In this document: piece after piece, positions 1 through 8,443 of the stretch
Layout of the letters: each line of letters begins with the position of its first letter
Numbering within the stretch: position 1 is the stretch's first letter
Origin: an uncultured Paracoccaceae bacterium
GTDB taxonomy: Bacteria; Pseudomonadota; Alphaproteobacteria; Rhodobacterales; Rhodobacteraceae
Reading direction: 5' to 3'
DNA length: 64,000 nucleotides
Assembly: GCA_947487205.1 (NCBI GenBank)
Contig: CANKVU010000007.1
Location: 1 to 64,000, forward strand
The notes under the pieces: generated by a model
Seen by the model: the letters and a program-made list of their open reading frames with translations, nothing else
Databases searched by the model: none
What the model was told of the DNA's origin: nothing
Position numbers and translations under genes: made by a program

Positions 1-133
1 CGCGCGGCCCCATTCGTCCCTGGGCTATCGGCCACCAGCGCCTGAGGCCGTTCACTGGCCACCCCGCAATGGCGGATCAGCACCGTCCCAGGCATCCGCC
101 TTGGCGCCGAGACCCGTCATGCACTAAGACTGA

Positions 134-895
134 AACCGGACCACCCGATGGGGGCAGGCCATTATCGTCTTCGACTTCGTAAAGGCCTACGAGCACTTCA
201 ACGACCCGGAATGGGATGGCGAACCGCTTCCGCCCGATCCGCCGTCACCCGGCCCCAACCCGACACCGAGCCCCAAGCCCGAACCGCCCGAGCCCGGCCC
301 CGACGATCCGCCCCGCGGCGAGAAAGTCGTAGTGAAGCTCGGCGACGGCAAGGAACGGCATATCCGCTACATCGCCGCGACGACCTACTGGTCCCATGAT
401 GGTCGCCCGATCACGGGCATCGAGTTCATGAAGCAACTTTTCGGCGACCTCGGTACTTTGGTCGCCTCCGAGGAAGATCTGCGCGCGGTGTGGAGCGACC
501 CGGAACGGCGCGAGGGCTTCATCCAGCGTCTGAATGAGCTCGGTTACGACGCCGATCGCGTGGAGGACATGCGCCGCCTCATCGATGCGCCGAACAGCGA
601 CGTCTTTGACGTGCTGGCGCATGTCCGGTTCGCACTGGCTCCCCTTGCTCGCGTCGAGCGGGCCGAAGCCGCCCGGTCGGCAGGCCTCGGCGGCTACGAA
701 GTTGAGATGCGGGAGTTCCTTGACTACGTCCTACAAGCCTACGCAGACCACGGCGTCGAGGAGCTGTCCCTCGGCAAGATCCGGGACTTCCTGCGCATCA
801 GATACGGCGGCACAAACGATGCGAAGGCGGTGCTCGGTTCCGTTGCGGAGATCAGGAAGGCCTTCGTCGACATTCAGGGGCATCTGTTCCGCTGA
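134..895 (+). pseudogene. 3' remnant of a type I restriction enzyme R subunit (HsdR C-terminal domain)
   Basis: The open frame encodes only the end of an HsdR protein. It begins near 160 with the block FDFVKAYEHFNDPEWDGEP, typical of the stretch just before the C-terminal EcoEI_R_C domain. A proline-rich linker follows (PPDPPSPGPNPTP), then about 190 residues of the C-terminal helical domain ending in FVDIQGHLFR. An in-frame TGA at 131-133 precedes the fragment, and no helicase or nuclease motifs remain upstream. A GTG at 332 could start a 187-residue protein, but recognisable HsdR sequence extends about 55 codons further upstream, so this is a truncated gene. In the family this domain contacts the HsdM/HsdS core. 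No hsdM or hsdS is visible, so it is probably non-functional scar DNA. Whether the break is at about 130-160 or the rest lies rearranged outside the window cannot be seen. Confidence 0.8.
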
Positions 896-983
896 ACCTG
901 CTTGAGCGGCCGATTTCCCGCCGAAAGCGCCCAGTGGCCAGCTTTTGGTTGTCATAATGGACAAATGACCCCCGAAATGGACG

Positions 984-1012
984 ATAATTGGTGGTCGCTA
1001 TAAGCGAACCAA
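984..1012 (-). terminator. Possible terminator of nrdJ
   Basis: Six bases past the nrdJ stop, the minus strand reads TTGGT TCGCT (loop TAT) AGCGA, a CC bulge, then ACCAA, followed by TTATCGT. This gives a 10-bp stem with a weak T run. Position and orientation fit a terminator for nrdJ. The short T tract lowers confidence. Confidence 0.4.
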
Positions 1013-1017
1013 GCGCG

Positions 1018-3291
1018 TCACCCGGAACACTTGGAATGGCCGCAGGCCAGGCAGGTCATGCAGCCCTCGACCATCCGCAGGTCGAAGCTTCCGCAATTGG
1101 GGCAGGCGGTCGCGGTCTGGCCCAGGACGGCGACCTGGCCCTTGGGATCGGTCTTCAGGCCCAACCCCTCCCCGGCGATGAAGCCGGTCGCGACGAGGTG
1201 GCGCTCGATCACGCCGCCGATGGCCGCCAGGATCGACGGGATGTAGCGCCCCTCCATCCAGGCGCCGCCCCGCGGATCGAACACGGCCTTCAGTTCCTCG
1301 ACGACGAAGCTCACATCCCCGCCGCGCCGGAACACCGCCGAGATCATGCGCGTCAGCGCCACCGTCCAGGCGAAATGCTCCATGTTCTTGGAATTCACGA
1401 AGATCTCGAACGGCCGGCGGCGTCCGTCCTGGACCAGGTCGTTGACCGTGATGTAGAGCGCGTGTTCCGAGCCCGGCCAGCGCAGCTTGTAGGTCCGCCC
1501 CTCCAGTTCCTGCGGCCGGTCGAGCGGCTCGGACATGTAGACGACCTCGCCCCCGGCTTCGGCCTCGCGCGCCTCGGCGGGGGGCGTCTCGGCCGCCTCG
1601 CTGATCGTCAGGATGGAGCCGGTGACCGCGTTCGGGCGGTAGGTCGTGCAGCCCTTGCAGCCGGTTTCGTAGGCCTGGAGATACACGTCCTTGAACGCGT
1701 CGAAGCTGATATCCTCGGGGCAGTTGATCGTCTTGGAGATCGAGGAATCGACCCATTCCTGCGCCGCGGCCTGCATCCTGACATGGTCCATCGGTTCGAG
1801 CGTCTGGGCCGAGACGAAATGGTCGGGCAGCGGCGCGTCCCCCATCCGCTCGCGCCAGGCCTGGACGGCGTGGTCGACGACCTCCTCCTCGGTCCGCGTG
1901 CCGTCGCGCTGGAGCACCTTGCGGGTATAGGCATGGGCGAAGACCGGCTCGATCCCGCTGGAGACGTTGCCGGCATAGAGGCTGATCGTGCCGGTGGGCG
2001 CGATCGAGGTCAGGAGCGCGTTGCGGATCCCGTGCTCGGCCACGGCCTCGCGGACCTCCGCGTCCATCGCCCGCATGGTCGGCGTGGCCAGGAACGCCTC
2101 GCGGTCGAAGAGCGGAAAGGCGCCCTTCTCCGCCGCAAGCCGCGCCGAGGTCAGGTATGCCGCGCGGGCGATCCCGCGCAGCCAGGCGGAGGTCAGACGC
2201 GCGGCCTCCTCCGAGCCGTAGCGGATGCCCACCATGGCAAGCGCGTCGGCCAGCCCGGTCACGCCCAGGCCGATCCGGCGCTTCGCCGCCGCCTCGCGCG
2301 CCTGCGCCTCCAGCGGAAAGCGCGAGGCGTCGACCACGTTGTCCATCATCCGCACCGCGGTCGCCACGAGATCGGCGAGCGCGGCCTCGTCGAGACGCGC
2401 GCCCGGCCCGAACGGGTCGGCGACCAGGCGGGCCAGGTTCACCGACCCGAGGAGGCACGCGCCATAGGGGGGCAGGGGCTGCTCGCCGCAGGGATTGGTC
2501 GCGGCGATCGTCTCGCAATAGCTCAGGTTGTTCGTCTGGTTGATGCGGTCGATGAAGATCACGCCCGGCTCGGCGTAATCGTAGGTCGCCCGCATGATCC
2601 GGTTCCACAGGTCCCGCGCCTCCACCGTGCGGTAGACCGTGCCGTCGAAGACGAGGTCCCAGGACTCCCCGGCCTTCACCGCCTCCATGAACGCGTCGGT
2701 GACCAGCACGCTCACGTTGAAGTTGCGGAGCCGCGCCGCGTCGGATTTCGCCTCGATGAACGCCTCGATGTCGGGATGGTCGCACCGCATCGTCCCCATC
2801 ATGGCGCCCCGCCGCGCGCCCGCCGACATGATCGTGCGGCACATGGCGTCCCAGACATCCATGAACGACAGCGGCCCCGACGCGTCCGCCGCGACGCCCG
2901 TCACCGCCGCGCCCTTGGGCCGGATGGTGGAGAAGTCGTAGCCGATCCCGCCGCCCTGCTGCATCGTCAGCGCCGCCTCGCGCAGATGCGCGAAGATGCC
3001 CGACATCGAATCCGGCACCGTGCCCATGACGAAGCAGTTGAAGAGGGTGACGGATCGCCCGGTTCCCGCGCCGGCGGTGATCCGCCCCGCGGGCAGGAAC
3101 CTGAAATCCTCCAGCGCGGCATAGAAGGTCTCCTCCCAGGCCGCGGGCTCGGCCTCGACCGCCGCGGTGGCGCGGGCGATGCGCCGCCATGTATCCTCCA
3201 CCGTCACGTCGACGGGCGTTCCGTCCGCCGCCTTCAGGCGGTACTTCATGTCCCAGATCTGCTCGGCGATGGGGACGGTGAAACGGCTCAT
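1018..3291 (-). CDS. nrdJ: Adenosylcobalamin-dependent (class II) ribonucleoside-diphosphate reductase
   Basis: Reduces ribonucleotides to deoxyribonucleotides with a thiyl radical generated through adenosylcobalamin, so it needs neither oxygen nor a separate radical subunit. The 757-residue product carries LFNCF (Cys about 86), the active-site block NPCGEQ (about 266-271) and a Cys-rich tail in the last 28 residues (CPNCG, then CMTCLACG and a final KCSG). That tail is expected to shuttle electrons to the active site and may bind a metal. I chose the ATG at 3291 (MSRFTVPIAEQ) because GGAG lies about 9 bases upstream; an 18-codon in-frame extension to 3345 lacks this support and runs into the promoter. 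No ATP-cone domain is evident. The gene is transcribed alone, divergently from the DUF1489 gene. No cobalamin riboswitch fits the roughly 30-nt leader implied by the promoter. Confidence 0.95.
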   Translation of the reverse strand: MSRFTVPIAEQIWDMKYRLKAADGTPVDVTVEDTWRRIARATAAVEAEPAAWEETFYAALEDFRFLPAGRITAGAGTGRSVTLFNCFVMGTVPDSMSGIFAHLREAALTMQQGGGIGYDFSTIRPKGAAVTGVAADASGPLSFMDVWDAMCRTIMSAGARRGAMMGTMRCDHPDIEAFIEAKSDAARLRNFNVSVLVTDAFMEAVKAGESWDLVFDGTVYRTVEARDLWNRIMRATYDYAEPGVIFIDRINQTNNLSYCETIAATNPCGEQPLPPYGACLLGSVNLARLVADPFGPGARLDEAALADLVATAVRMMDNVVDASRFPLEAQAREAAAKRRIGLGVTGLADALAMVGIRYGSEEAARLTSAWLRGIARAAYLTSARLAAEKGAFPLFDREAFLATPTMRAMDAEVREAVAEHGIRNALLTSIAPTGTISLYAGNVSSGIEPVFAHAYTRKVLQRDGTRTEEEVVDHAVQAWRERMGDAPLPDHFVSAQTLEPMDHVRMQAAAQEWVDSSISKTINCPEDISFDAFKDVYLQAYETGCKGCTTYRPNAVTGSILTISEAAETPPAEAREAEAGGEVVYMSEPLDRPQELEGRTYKLRWPGSEHALYITVNDLVQDGRRRPFEIFVNSKNMEHFAWTVALTRMISAVFRRGGDVSFVVEELKAVFDPRGGAWMEGRYIPSILAAIGGVIERHLVATGFIAGEGLGLKTDPKGQVAVLGQTATACPNCGSFDLRMVEGCMTCLACGHSKCSG

Positions 3292-3326
3292 GGCAGGGGC
3301 TCCGGGGGTCGCCTCGTGGACATGCG

Positions 3327-3355
3327 GATCTACGCAATGCCGCATGGCAGGTCAA
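3327..3355 (-). promoter_or_regulatory. Candidate sigma-70 promoter of nrdJ
   Basis: On the minus strand TTGACC (3350-3355) is followed, after exactly 17 bases, by TAGATC (3327-3332). The -35 is near consensus and the -10 moderate. Transcription would start about 30 bases before the nrdJ ATG. Confidence 0.5.
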
Positions 3356-3422
3356 CGTCGGATGGCCTAGATCGTGGTCGGGTGGCGGGTCCCGCCACAG
3401 GCTGTTGGAATGAGGGGGCAGA

Positions 3423-3854
3423 ATGACCGCCAGCGTCCATCTTCTGAAGCTTTCGGTGGGAAGCGCGTCGATCGAGCAGATGGCCGAGTGGCAGCGCCGC
3501 CGCTCGGCCCAGCGCCGCGACGGGCGCTACTACCACATCACCCGGATGTGGCCGAAGCGCGAGGCGGAGCTGCTCGACGGCGGATCGCTCTACTGGGTGA
3601 TCCAGGGCGTGATCCTGGCCCGTCAGCGCATCACCGGGTTCGAGGAACTGGTGGGCGAGGACGGCATCCGCCGCTGCGCCATCTTCCTCGACCCCGAGAT
3701 CGTGCGGACCGAGGCGACACCGAAACGTCCCTTCCAGGGCTGGCGCTACCTGGCGCCCGAGGATGCGCCGGCCGACCTGGCGGCGGGGCGGCAGCGCGAC
3801 GAATCCCTGCCGCCCGCGCTCGAAGCCGCGTTGGCCGAGATCGGCGTTCGTTGA
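3423..3854 (+). CDS. DUF1489 family protein
   Basis: A 143-residue protein of the alphaproteobacterial DUF1489 family; the function is not established. Recognisable conserved stretches are the HLLKLSVG start, HITRMWPKRE (about 39-48), LDGGSLYWVIQGVI and RRPFQGWRYL-like KRPFQGWRYLAPEDAPADL near the C-terminus. The length is normal for the family. No signal peptide or membrane segment is seen, so it is probably cytoplasmic. The start ATG follows GAGGGGGCAG. It is divergent from nrdJ across 131 bp, which must hold both promoters. The conserved WPKR and LYWV motifs suggest a nucleic-acid or nucleotide-related role, but that is only a guess. Confidence 0.85.
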   Translation: MTASVHLLKLSVGSASIEQMAEWQRRRSAQRRDGRYYHITRMWPKREAELLDGGSLYWVIQGVILARQRITGFEELVGEDGIRRCAIFLDPEIVRTEATPKRPFQGWRYLAPEDAPADLAAGRQRDESLPPALEAALAEIGVR

Positions 3855-3970
3855 TATTCAGTGAACGCGCCCGAATTTTTCTGAAACTTGTCTGCGTCTC
3901 CTTCGTGTCTGGGAATGGCGGTCGCGCCGGGAACCGGAATGCCACCGCCTGGACAGTTAAGGGAGACACC

Positions 3971-4729
3971 ATGACTCGGACCATCACACCGGCGCTCTTC
4001 GCCGCCACCGTCGCCGCCGCGGGCCTCCTGCCGGTCGCGGGATCGGCCGCCACGTCGAGCTACGTCGCCAACCTCACGGAGCTGAACGGATCCGGCGTCA
4101 GCGGGCAGGTCAACTTCCGCCACAACGTCGAGGCCGGAACCCTGCGCGTCCGCGCCGACGTCACCGGACTGGCCCCGTCGCTCCCGCACGTGAACCACAT
4201 CCACGGGCGCTTCAACGAGGACGGCTCCCCGCGCAATTCCGAGGTTCCGACGGAGGCTCTCGACGCCGACGGCGACGGCCTGGTCGAGGTGCTGGAGGCC
4301 GCCCCCGCCTACGGCGACATCCTGCTGTCGCTGGAGCCGGCGCTGGCGGGCGCCGATCCCGACCCCTCGATGGTGCATACCGGGCCGGCGGCGGACGCGG
4401 AGGGCAGGGTGTCCTATGACCTGACCTTCGACCTCTCGGACGATTCGATCTTCTTCAGCCCGGTGAGCGGCGCCGCCTACGAGGGCGAGGACCTCTTTCC
4501 GCTGGCGCTGCGCGAATACGTCATCCACGGCGCCTTCGTTGCGGAATCGACGCTGAACGAGGGGGCGTCCTTCGTTCCGGGTACGGAGCGCGCGGACGGC
4601 ACCGGCTATTCGGCCACCCTGCCGGTCGCCGCGGCCGAGATCGCGCCCGTGCCGCTGCCCGCGGGCGGGGCACTGCTCCTGGCGGGCCTCGGCGGTCTGG
4701 GATTGGTGCGGCGGCGCCGCGCCGCCTGA
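3971..4729 (+). CDS. CHRD-domain protein with VPLPA-CTERM sorting signal
   Basis: A 252-residue exported protein. Residues 1-26 form a signal peptide (MTRTITPALFAATVAAAGLLP, cleavage after GSAA). The middle (about 29-210) resembles a CHRD domain, with the typical NHIHGRF-type histidine motif, and includes a DADGDG acidic loop that could bind Ca2+. The last 26 residues are VPLPA, a hydrophobic stretch and an RRRR tail: the VPLPA-CTERM sorting signal processed by a dedicated exosortase. No exosortase is in this window. Start chosen at the ATG after AAGGGAGACACC; a longer in-frame extension overlaps the DUF1489 gene and has no signal peptide. The stop directly abuts the stop of convergent hisG. 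Likely a surface or secreted matrix protein. Confidence 0.85.
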   Translation: MTRTITPALFAATVAAAGLLPVAGSAATSSYVANLTELNGSGVSGQVNFRHNVEAGTLRVRADVTGLAPSLPHVNHIHGRFNEDGSPRNSEVPTEALDADGDGLVEVLEAAPAYGDILLSLEPALAGADPDPSMVHTGPAADAEGRVSYDLTFDLSDDSIFFSPVSGAAYEGEDLFPLALREYVIHGAFVAESTLNEGASFVPGTERADGTGYSATLPVAAAEIAPVPLPAGGALLLAGLGGLGLVRRRRAA

Positions 4730-5425
4730 TCAGGTCGCGAGATCGATCAGCCGCGCCAGCCGATCGAGGCTGGCGCGGCTTTCATCGTCCCACTCCGCCA
4801 TCCGCGACCGGAACAGCGTCGCCTCGCTCGAAAGGATCGGCCCGTCCGCGAGCATCTTGAGGTGGTTGGCCCGGAGCGTCTCGCCGGTGGAGGTGATGTC
4901 GGCGATGGCTTCCGCCGTCTCGTGGCGGACGGTGCCCTCGGTCGCGCCCTGGCTGTCGACCAGCTGGTAATCGGCGACGCCGTGCTGTCGCAGGTGTTCC
5001 CGGACCAGGCGGTGGTACTTCGTCGCGATGCGGAGCCGGAACCCGTGCCGGCGCCGGAATGCCGCCGCGGCGGCGTCGAGGTCGTCGAGCGTCTCGACAT
5101 CCACCCAGAAGGCGGGAACGGCCAGGACCAGGTCGGCATGGCCGAACCCCATCGGCGCCAGTTCCTCCACCTGGGCCTCCCAATGCGCCAGGCGCTCGCG
5201 CACCAGGTCGGTGCCGGTGACGCCCAGATGGATCCGCCCCCTGGACAATTCGCGCGGGATCTCCCCGGCCGCCATCAGCACGAGTTCCACATCGTCGGAG
5301 CCGGGCACGATCCCGGAATATTCCCGCTCCGCGCCGCCCTTTCCCATCGACAGGCCGCGGCGGCCGAACCAGTCGAAGGTCTTCTCCATCAGCCGCCCCT
5401 TGGACGGCACGCCGAGCTTCAGCAT
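4730..5425 (-). CDS. hisG: ATP phosphoribosyltransferase catalytic subunit, short form
   Basis: First enzyme of histidine biosynthesis: ATP plus PRPP gives phosphoribosyl-ATP. The 231-residue product is the short HisG type, which lacks the C-terminal regulatory domain and needs HisZ as partner; hisZ is directly upstream. Visible family sequence: start [21 protein letters not shown] (about 74-81), RIATKYHRLVREH and the PRPP-binding-like region EAIADITSTGETLRANHL. The ATG at 5425 overlaps the hisZ stop by 7 bases (ATGCTGA), so the two genes are translationally coupled. A long upstream in-frame extension is only a shadow in hisZ. The 3' coding end contains a perfect hairpin, described separately. 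Confidence 0.95.
   Translation of the reverse strand: MLKLGVPSKGRLMEKTFDWFGRRGLSMGKGGAEREYSGIVPGSDDVELVLMAAGEIPRELSRGRIHLGVTGTDLVRERLAHWEAQVEELAPMGFGHADLVLAVPAFWVDVETLDDLDAAAAAFRRRHGFRLRIATKYHRLVREHLRQHGVADYQLVDSQGATEGTVRHETAEAIADITSTGETLRANHLKMLADGPILSSEATLFRSRMAEWDDESRASLDRLARLIDLAT
4750..4782 (+). terminator. Terminator-like hairpin inside the 3' end of hisG
   Basis: A perfect 12-bp stem, GCCGCGCCAGCC (4750-4761) with loop GATCGA and GGCTGGCGCGGC (4768-4779), followed by TTT. In the + direction this resembles a Rho-independent terminator for the CHRD gene. It lies wholly inside the last codons of hisG, encoding ASLDRLARL on the other strand. Confidence 0.5.
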
Positions 5426-6504
5426 GCGGCCGCCTCCAGGGTCAGGGCGGGGCGGACCACGCCGCCCACCGCCGGGGAGGCCCGGTCCCGGCCCAGCACG
5501 CGCGTCAGCGCGTCGTAGCGTCCCCCGGTCGCCACCGGCGGCAGGTCCGGCCGGCCCGGGACGGAGATCGAGAACACGAAACCGTCGTAATATTCCATGG
5601 TCGAGCGGCCATGGCTGCCCTCGAACGGCAAATCGCCCGGCGCGATTCCGGCCCGGTCGAGCGCGTCGAGCCGCCGGTCCAGCCCGTCCACCGCCGTCGA
5701 CAGGGCCGGCATGTCGACGGCAAGATCGTGCAGCCGCGACAGGGCCGCGCAGGCATCCGCGCGCATGCCCAGGATGTCGTCGAGGATCTGCACCTCGGTC
5801 GCCGCGATCGCCGGCTCGGCGGCGTCGGCGCGCAGCGCCGCGATCCGGGCGGCCACGTCGCCACGGTCGCGCAGCCCGATCTCGGGTCCCGCTTCGGCGA
5901 AGGGGTCCGCGGCCGTCAGCAAGGCGCGGCGGTGGGCGGGCATCTCCGCCTTGCCGGAATAGCGGTCGAGCAGGGCCCGGAACCGCCGGGGCCGCCAGAC
6001 ATGGCGCAGCAGGGCCGTCTTGCGCGCGGCGGATGTCCGCAGCCCGCGCACCGCGGCGGTCAGGATGCCGATGTCCCCGGTCACGATCCGCGGCGAGAAG
6101 GGCGCCGTCATCCGGTGGAACAGGGCGAAGCATTCGGCATCCGCCTCGGCGGGGTCGCCGCCGAACAGCTCGAACCCGACCTGGACGTATTCCGCCGGCC
6201 GGTCCGCATCGGCCGGCTGGCGGCGGAACACCTCGCCGGCATAGGCGTAGCGGGCCGGATCGCCGCCCTGCGCCATGTGCATCTGCACCACCGGGACGGT
6301 GAAATCGGGGCGCAGCATCGCCTCGCCCTCCGGCCCCTGGGTGGTGAAGGCCCGCGCCCGGATATCCTCGCCGTAAAGGTCGAGCAGGGTCTCGGCGGGC
6401 TGCAGGATCGCCGTTTCCACGGGCCGCGCCCCGGCATCGAGGAACAGGCCCAGTAGCCGCGCCGCCTCGGCGCGTTCGGCCGCCCGGTCGGCGCCTGCGG
6501 TCAC
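5419..6504 (-). CDS. hisZ: ATP phosphoribosyltransferase regulatory subunit
   Basis: A HisS-like paralogue without aminoacylation activity that assembles with short HisG to give active, histidine-regulated ATP phosphoribosyltransferase. The 361-residue product shows the class II synthetase core fold: [14 protein letters not shown] (motif 2 area), [21 protein letters not shown] and a C-terminal [14 protein letters not shown] block. I place the start at the GTG at 6504, which overlaps the hisS stop as GTGA. A 24-codon longer frame runs into hisS and looks like shadow sequence. Middle gene of the overlapped hisS-hisZ-hisG operon. Confidence 0.92.
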   Translation of the reverse strand: MTAGADRAAERAEAARLLGLFLDAGARPVETAILQPAETLLDLYGEDIRARAFTTQGPEGEAMLRPDFTVPVVQMHMAQGGDPARYAYAGEVFRRQPADADRPAEYVQVGFELFGGDPAEADAECFALFHRMTAPFSPRIVTGDIGILTAAVRGLRTSAARKTALLRHVWRPRRFRALLDRYSGKAEMPAHRRALLTAADPFAEAGPEIGLRDRGDVAARIAALRADAAEPAIAATEVQILDDILGMRADACAALSRLHDLAVDMPALSTAVDGLDRRLDALDRAGIAPGDLPFEGSHGRSTMEYYDGFVFSISVPGRPDLPPVATGGRYDALTRVLGRDRASPAVGGVVRPALTLEAAAC

Positions 6505-8015
6505 GAGAGGCGCTTCCGGATCGCGTCGACCATGTCCGCGACGGCGCATTCGAACTGCGCGGGCTGGTCGCGCCATTCCTCGTGGCTGAGGCTGGCGGCG
6601 AGCTTTGCGCCGAGCTTCAGGTCCTTGATCTGGACGACGCCGCGGGCGGCCTCGTCCTCGCCCTGGATCACGGCGATGGGGGCGCCGCGCTTGTCGGCGT
6701 ATTTGAGCTGGTTGCCGAAATTCTTGGGGTTGCCGAGATAGAGCTCGGCCCGGATTCCGGCATCCCGCAACCGCCGGACCATCGTCTGGTACTCGCCGGT
6801 CCTCTGCCGGTCCATGATCGTGACGATGACCGGACCATCGCCGTGACCCGCGTCCCGCTCCTGTCCCGACAGGGCGGCGAGCAGCCGGTCGACGCCGATC
6901 GAGACGCCGGTGGCCGGCACTTCCTGCCCCGTGAAGCGCTTCACCAGGTCATCGTAGCGCCCGCCGCCCGCGACCGAGCCGAAGCGCGCGAGATCGCCGA
7001 TCAGCTCCGCCTCGTAGACCGGGCCGGTGTAATAGCCGAGGCCCCGGACCACGGAGGGGTCGATGACGACGCGGTCGGGGCCGTAGCCCTGGGCGTCGAG
7101 GAGCGTGGCGATTTCTTCTAGCTCCTTGACGCCTTCCAATCCTTCTTCGGACCCCGAAACTAGATTTCGCAGATACCGAACCGCTTCCACATTATTCACC
7201 CGATCCGGGGGAAGAGGATCAACGCGATCCTGATCCGCTACGTCCGAGAGCTGCTCGCTTATAACTCTCTTACCGTGAACGAACTTCAGAATCGTGCTGA
7301 TCTCGCTTTCTCCAAGTCCGGCGCCCTTAGTGAAGTCGCCGCTCTCGTCGCGGCGGCCCTCGCCCAGAAGCGCGCGGACGCCCGCCTCGCCCAGGCGGTC
7401 CATCTTGTCGATGGCGCGCAGGACGATGCCGCGCTCGGCCTCGTGCTCGGGGCCGCCGATCCCGGCGACTTCCATGACGCCGTTCAGGACCTTGCGGTTG
7501 TTCACCCGCACGACGTAGTCGCCGCGCGCGATCCCCACCGCCTCCAGCACGTCGGCGAGCATGGCGCAGACCTCGGCGTCGGCGGCCATGGAGGCGGAGC
7601 CCACCGTGTCGGCGTCGCATTGGTAGAACTGGCGGAAGCGGCCCGGCCCCGGCTTCTCGTTGCGCCAGACCGGGCCCATCGTGTAGCGGCGATAGGGGCT
7701 GGGCAGATCCTGGCGGTACTGCGCGGCGACGCGGGCCAGCGGCGCGGTCATGTCGTAGCGGAGCGCCAGCCAGTCGCCGTCCTCCTCCCAGGCGAAGACG
7801 CCTTCGTTGGGGCGGTCCACGTCGGGGAGGAACTTGCCCAGCGCCTCCACCGTCTCGACCGCGCTCGTTTCCAGCGCGTCGAAGCCGTAGAGGTGATAGA
7901 TGCGCGCGATCTCGGCCAGCATCGACTGGCGGCGCGTGACCTCGGCGCCGAAATAGTCGCGAAAGCCCTTGGGCGCTGCGGCCTTCGGGCGGGGCTGTTT
8001 CTTGTGCTTTGCCAT
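6501..8015 (-). CDS. hisS: Histidyl-tRNA synthetase
   Basis: Charges tRNA-His with histidine. The 504-residue product has a Lys-rich start, KGFRDYFG (motif 1 area), [13 protein letters not shown] and [18 protein letters not shown] (motif 2), and the C-terminal histidine-specific [14 protein letters not shown] and anticodon-binding region with VDRLLAAL. Length is normal for alphaproteobacterial HisS, which carries an insertion domain. First gene of the hisS-hisZ-hisG operon, with 4-base overlap to hisZ. The insertion region (about residues 230-302, DNA 7110-7325) uses many codons rare in the rest of this gene and is much less GC-rich; see the separate entry. Confidence 0.95.
   Translation of the reverse strand: MAKHKKQPRPKAAAPKGFRDYFGAEVTRRQSMLAEIARIYHLYGFDALETSAVETVEALGKFLPDVDRPNEGVFAWEEDGDWLALRYDMTAPLARVAAQYRQDLPSPYRRYTMGPVWRNEKPGPGRFRQFYQCDADTVGSASMAADAEVCAMLADVLEAVGIARGDYVVRVNNRKVLNGVMEVAGIGGPEHEAERGIVLRAIDKMDRLGEAGVRALLGEGRRDESGDFTKGAGLGESEISTILKFVHGKRVISEQLSDVADQDRVDPLPPDRVNNVEAVRYLRNLVSGSEEGLEGVKELEEIATLLDAQGYGPDRVVIDPSVVRGLGYYTGPVYEAELIGDLARFGSVAGGGRYDDLVKRFTGQEVPATGVSIGVDRLLAALSGQERDAGHGDGPVIVTIMDRQRTGEYQTMVRRLRDAGIRAELYLGNPKNFGNQLKYADKRGAPIAVIQGEDEAARGVVQIKDLKLGAKLAASLSHEEWRDQPAQFECAVADMVDAIRKRLS
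7110..7325 (-). other. Atypical-composition patch inside hisS
   Basis: Between about 7110 and 7325 the reading frame stays open but base and codon use change abruptly. My hand count for 7141-7320 gives about 53% G+C (95 of 180). Codons such as AGA/AGT-type, ATA, GTA, CTA, GGA and GAA cluster here and are rare on either side. The encoded stretch includes [20 protein letters not shown] and [17 protein letters not shown], in the insertion domain. Borders to typical sequence are sharp, at GDFTKGAG on one side and [10 protein letters not shown] on the other. Confidence 0.7.
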
Positions 8016-8082
8016 GACGGACCCGCTTGGATGCGCGGCTCGTCTAGGTCAAAGGGGGGGGCGGCGCAAGACGGAGGCCGGC

Positions 8083-8274
8083 ATGGACGAGATCGAGGAA
8101 CGGTTGGCGCATCTGATCCGCCAGACCGAGGAACTGAGCGACGTGGTGGTGGCGCAGGACCGCCGGATCGAGACGCTGGAACGTCAGGTGGCGGTGCTGC
8201 TCGACCGGGAACGGGGACGCGACGCGGGCGAGGGGTCGATCTATCTCGGGGAGGAACGCCCGCCGCATTGGTGA
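8083..8274 (+). CDS. slyX: SlyX family protein
   Basis: A 63-residue SlyX homologue: a heptad-rich coiled coil (about residues 2-45, with ERLAHLIRQTEELSDVV and RRIETLERQVAVLLD) and a short polar tail ending in ERPPHW; the family's tail typically ends in PPHY or PPHW. The family's cellular role is unknown. Start ATG chosen after GGAGG at 8074-8078; a 38-codon in-frame extension overlaps divergent hisS. The promoter must lie in or next to the 67 bp between the two genes, which contains an 8-base G run. Confidence 0.85.
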   Translation: MDEIEERLAHLIRQTEELSDVVVAQDRRIETLERQVAVLLDRERGRDAGEGSIYLGEERPPHW

Positions 8275-8443
8275 GGGGATCGCGGCCCGCCGCCGGGCGC
8301 CGCACCCCCGGCCGCGGCCCGGCTCCCTGACCCCCGGCACGGCAACCGCTTTCCGGCAGCTTCCTGCTCGCATGTTCGGAACCACGTCCCGCGCAAAGTG
8401 TAGGGGAGGGTAAGCGTACGCGTTCCACATGCGAGAGTTGCAT

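Noticed and set aside
896-1017. Insertion-sequence end beside the hsdR remnant
   Set aside because: Short inverted repeats exist, but there is no transposase fragment, target duplication or matching partner end in the window.
988-3426. 812-codon open frame opposite nrdJ
   Set aside because: Antisense shadow of a high-GC gene: low-complexity Arg/Gly/His-rich product with no family features, while nrdJ on the other strand is certain. The same applies to the long frames opposite clpA (15383-17893), atpA (19688-21865), atpD (21702-24086), treY (29103-31376) and eno (34164-35987).
8378-8424. EcfG-type promoter before the DUF2231 gene
   Set aside because: GGAAC (8378-8382) and CGTT (8421-8424) are both present but 38 bases apart, against the required 16-17.
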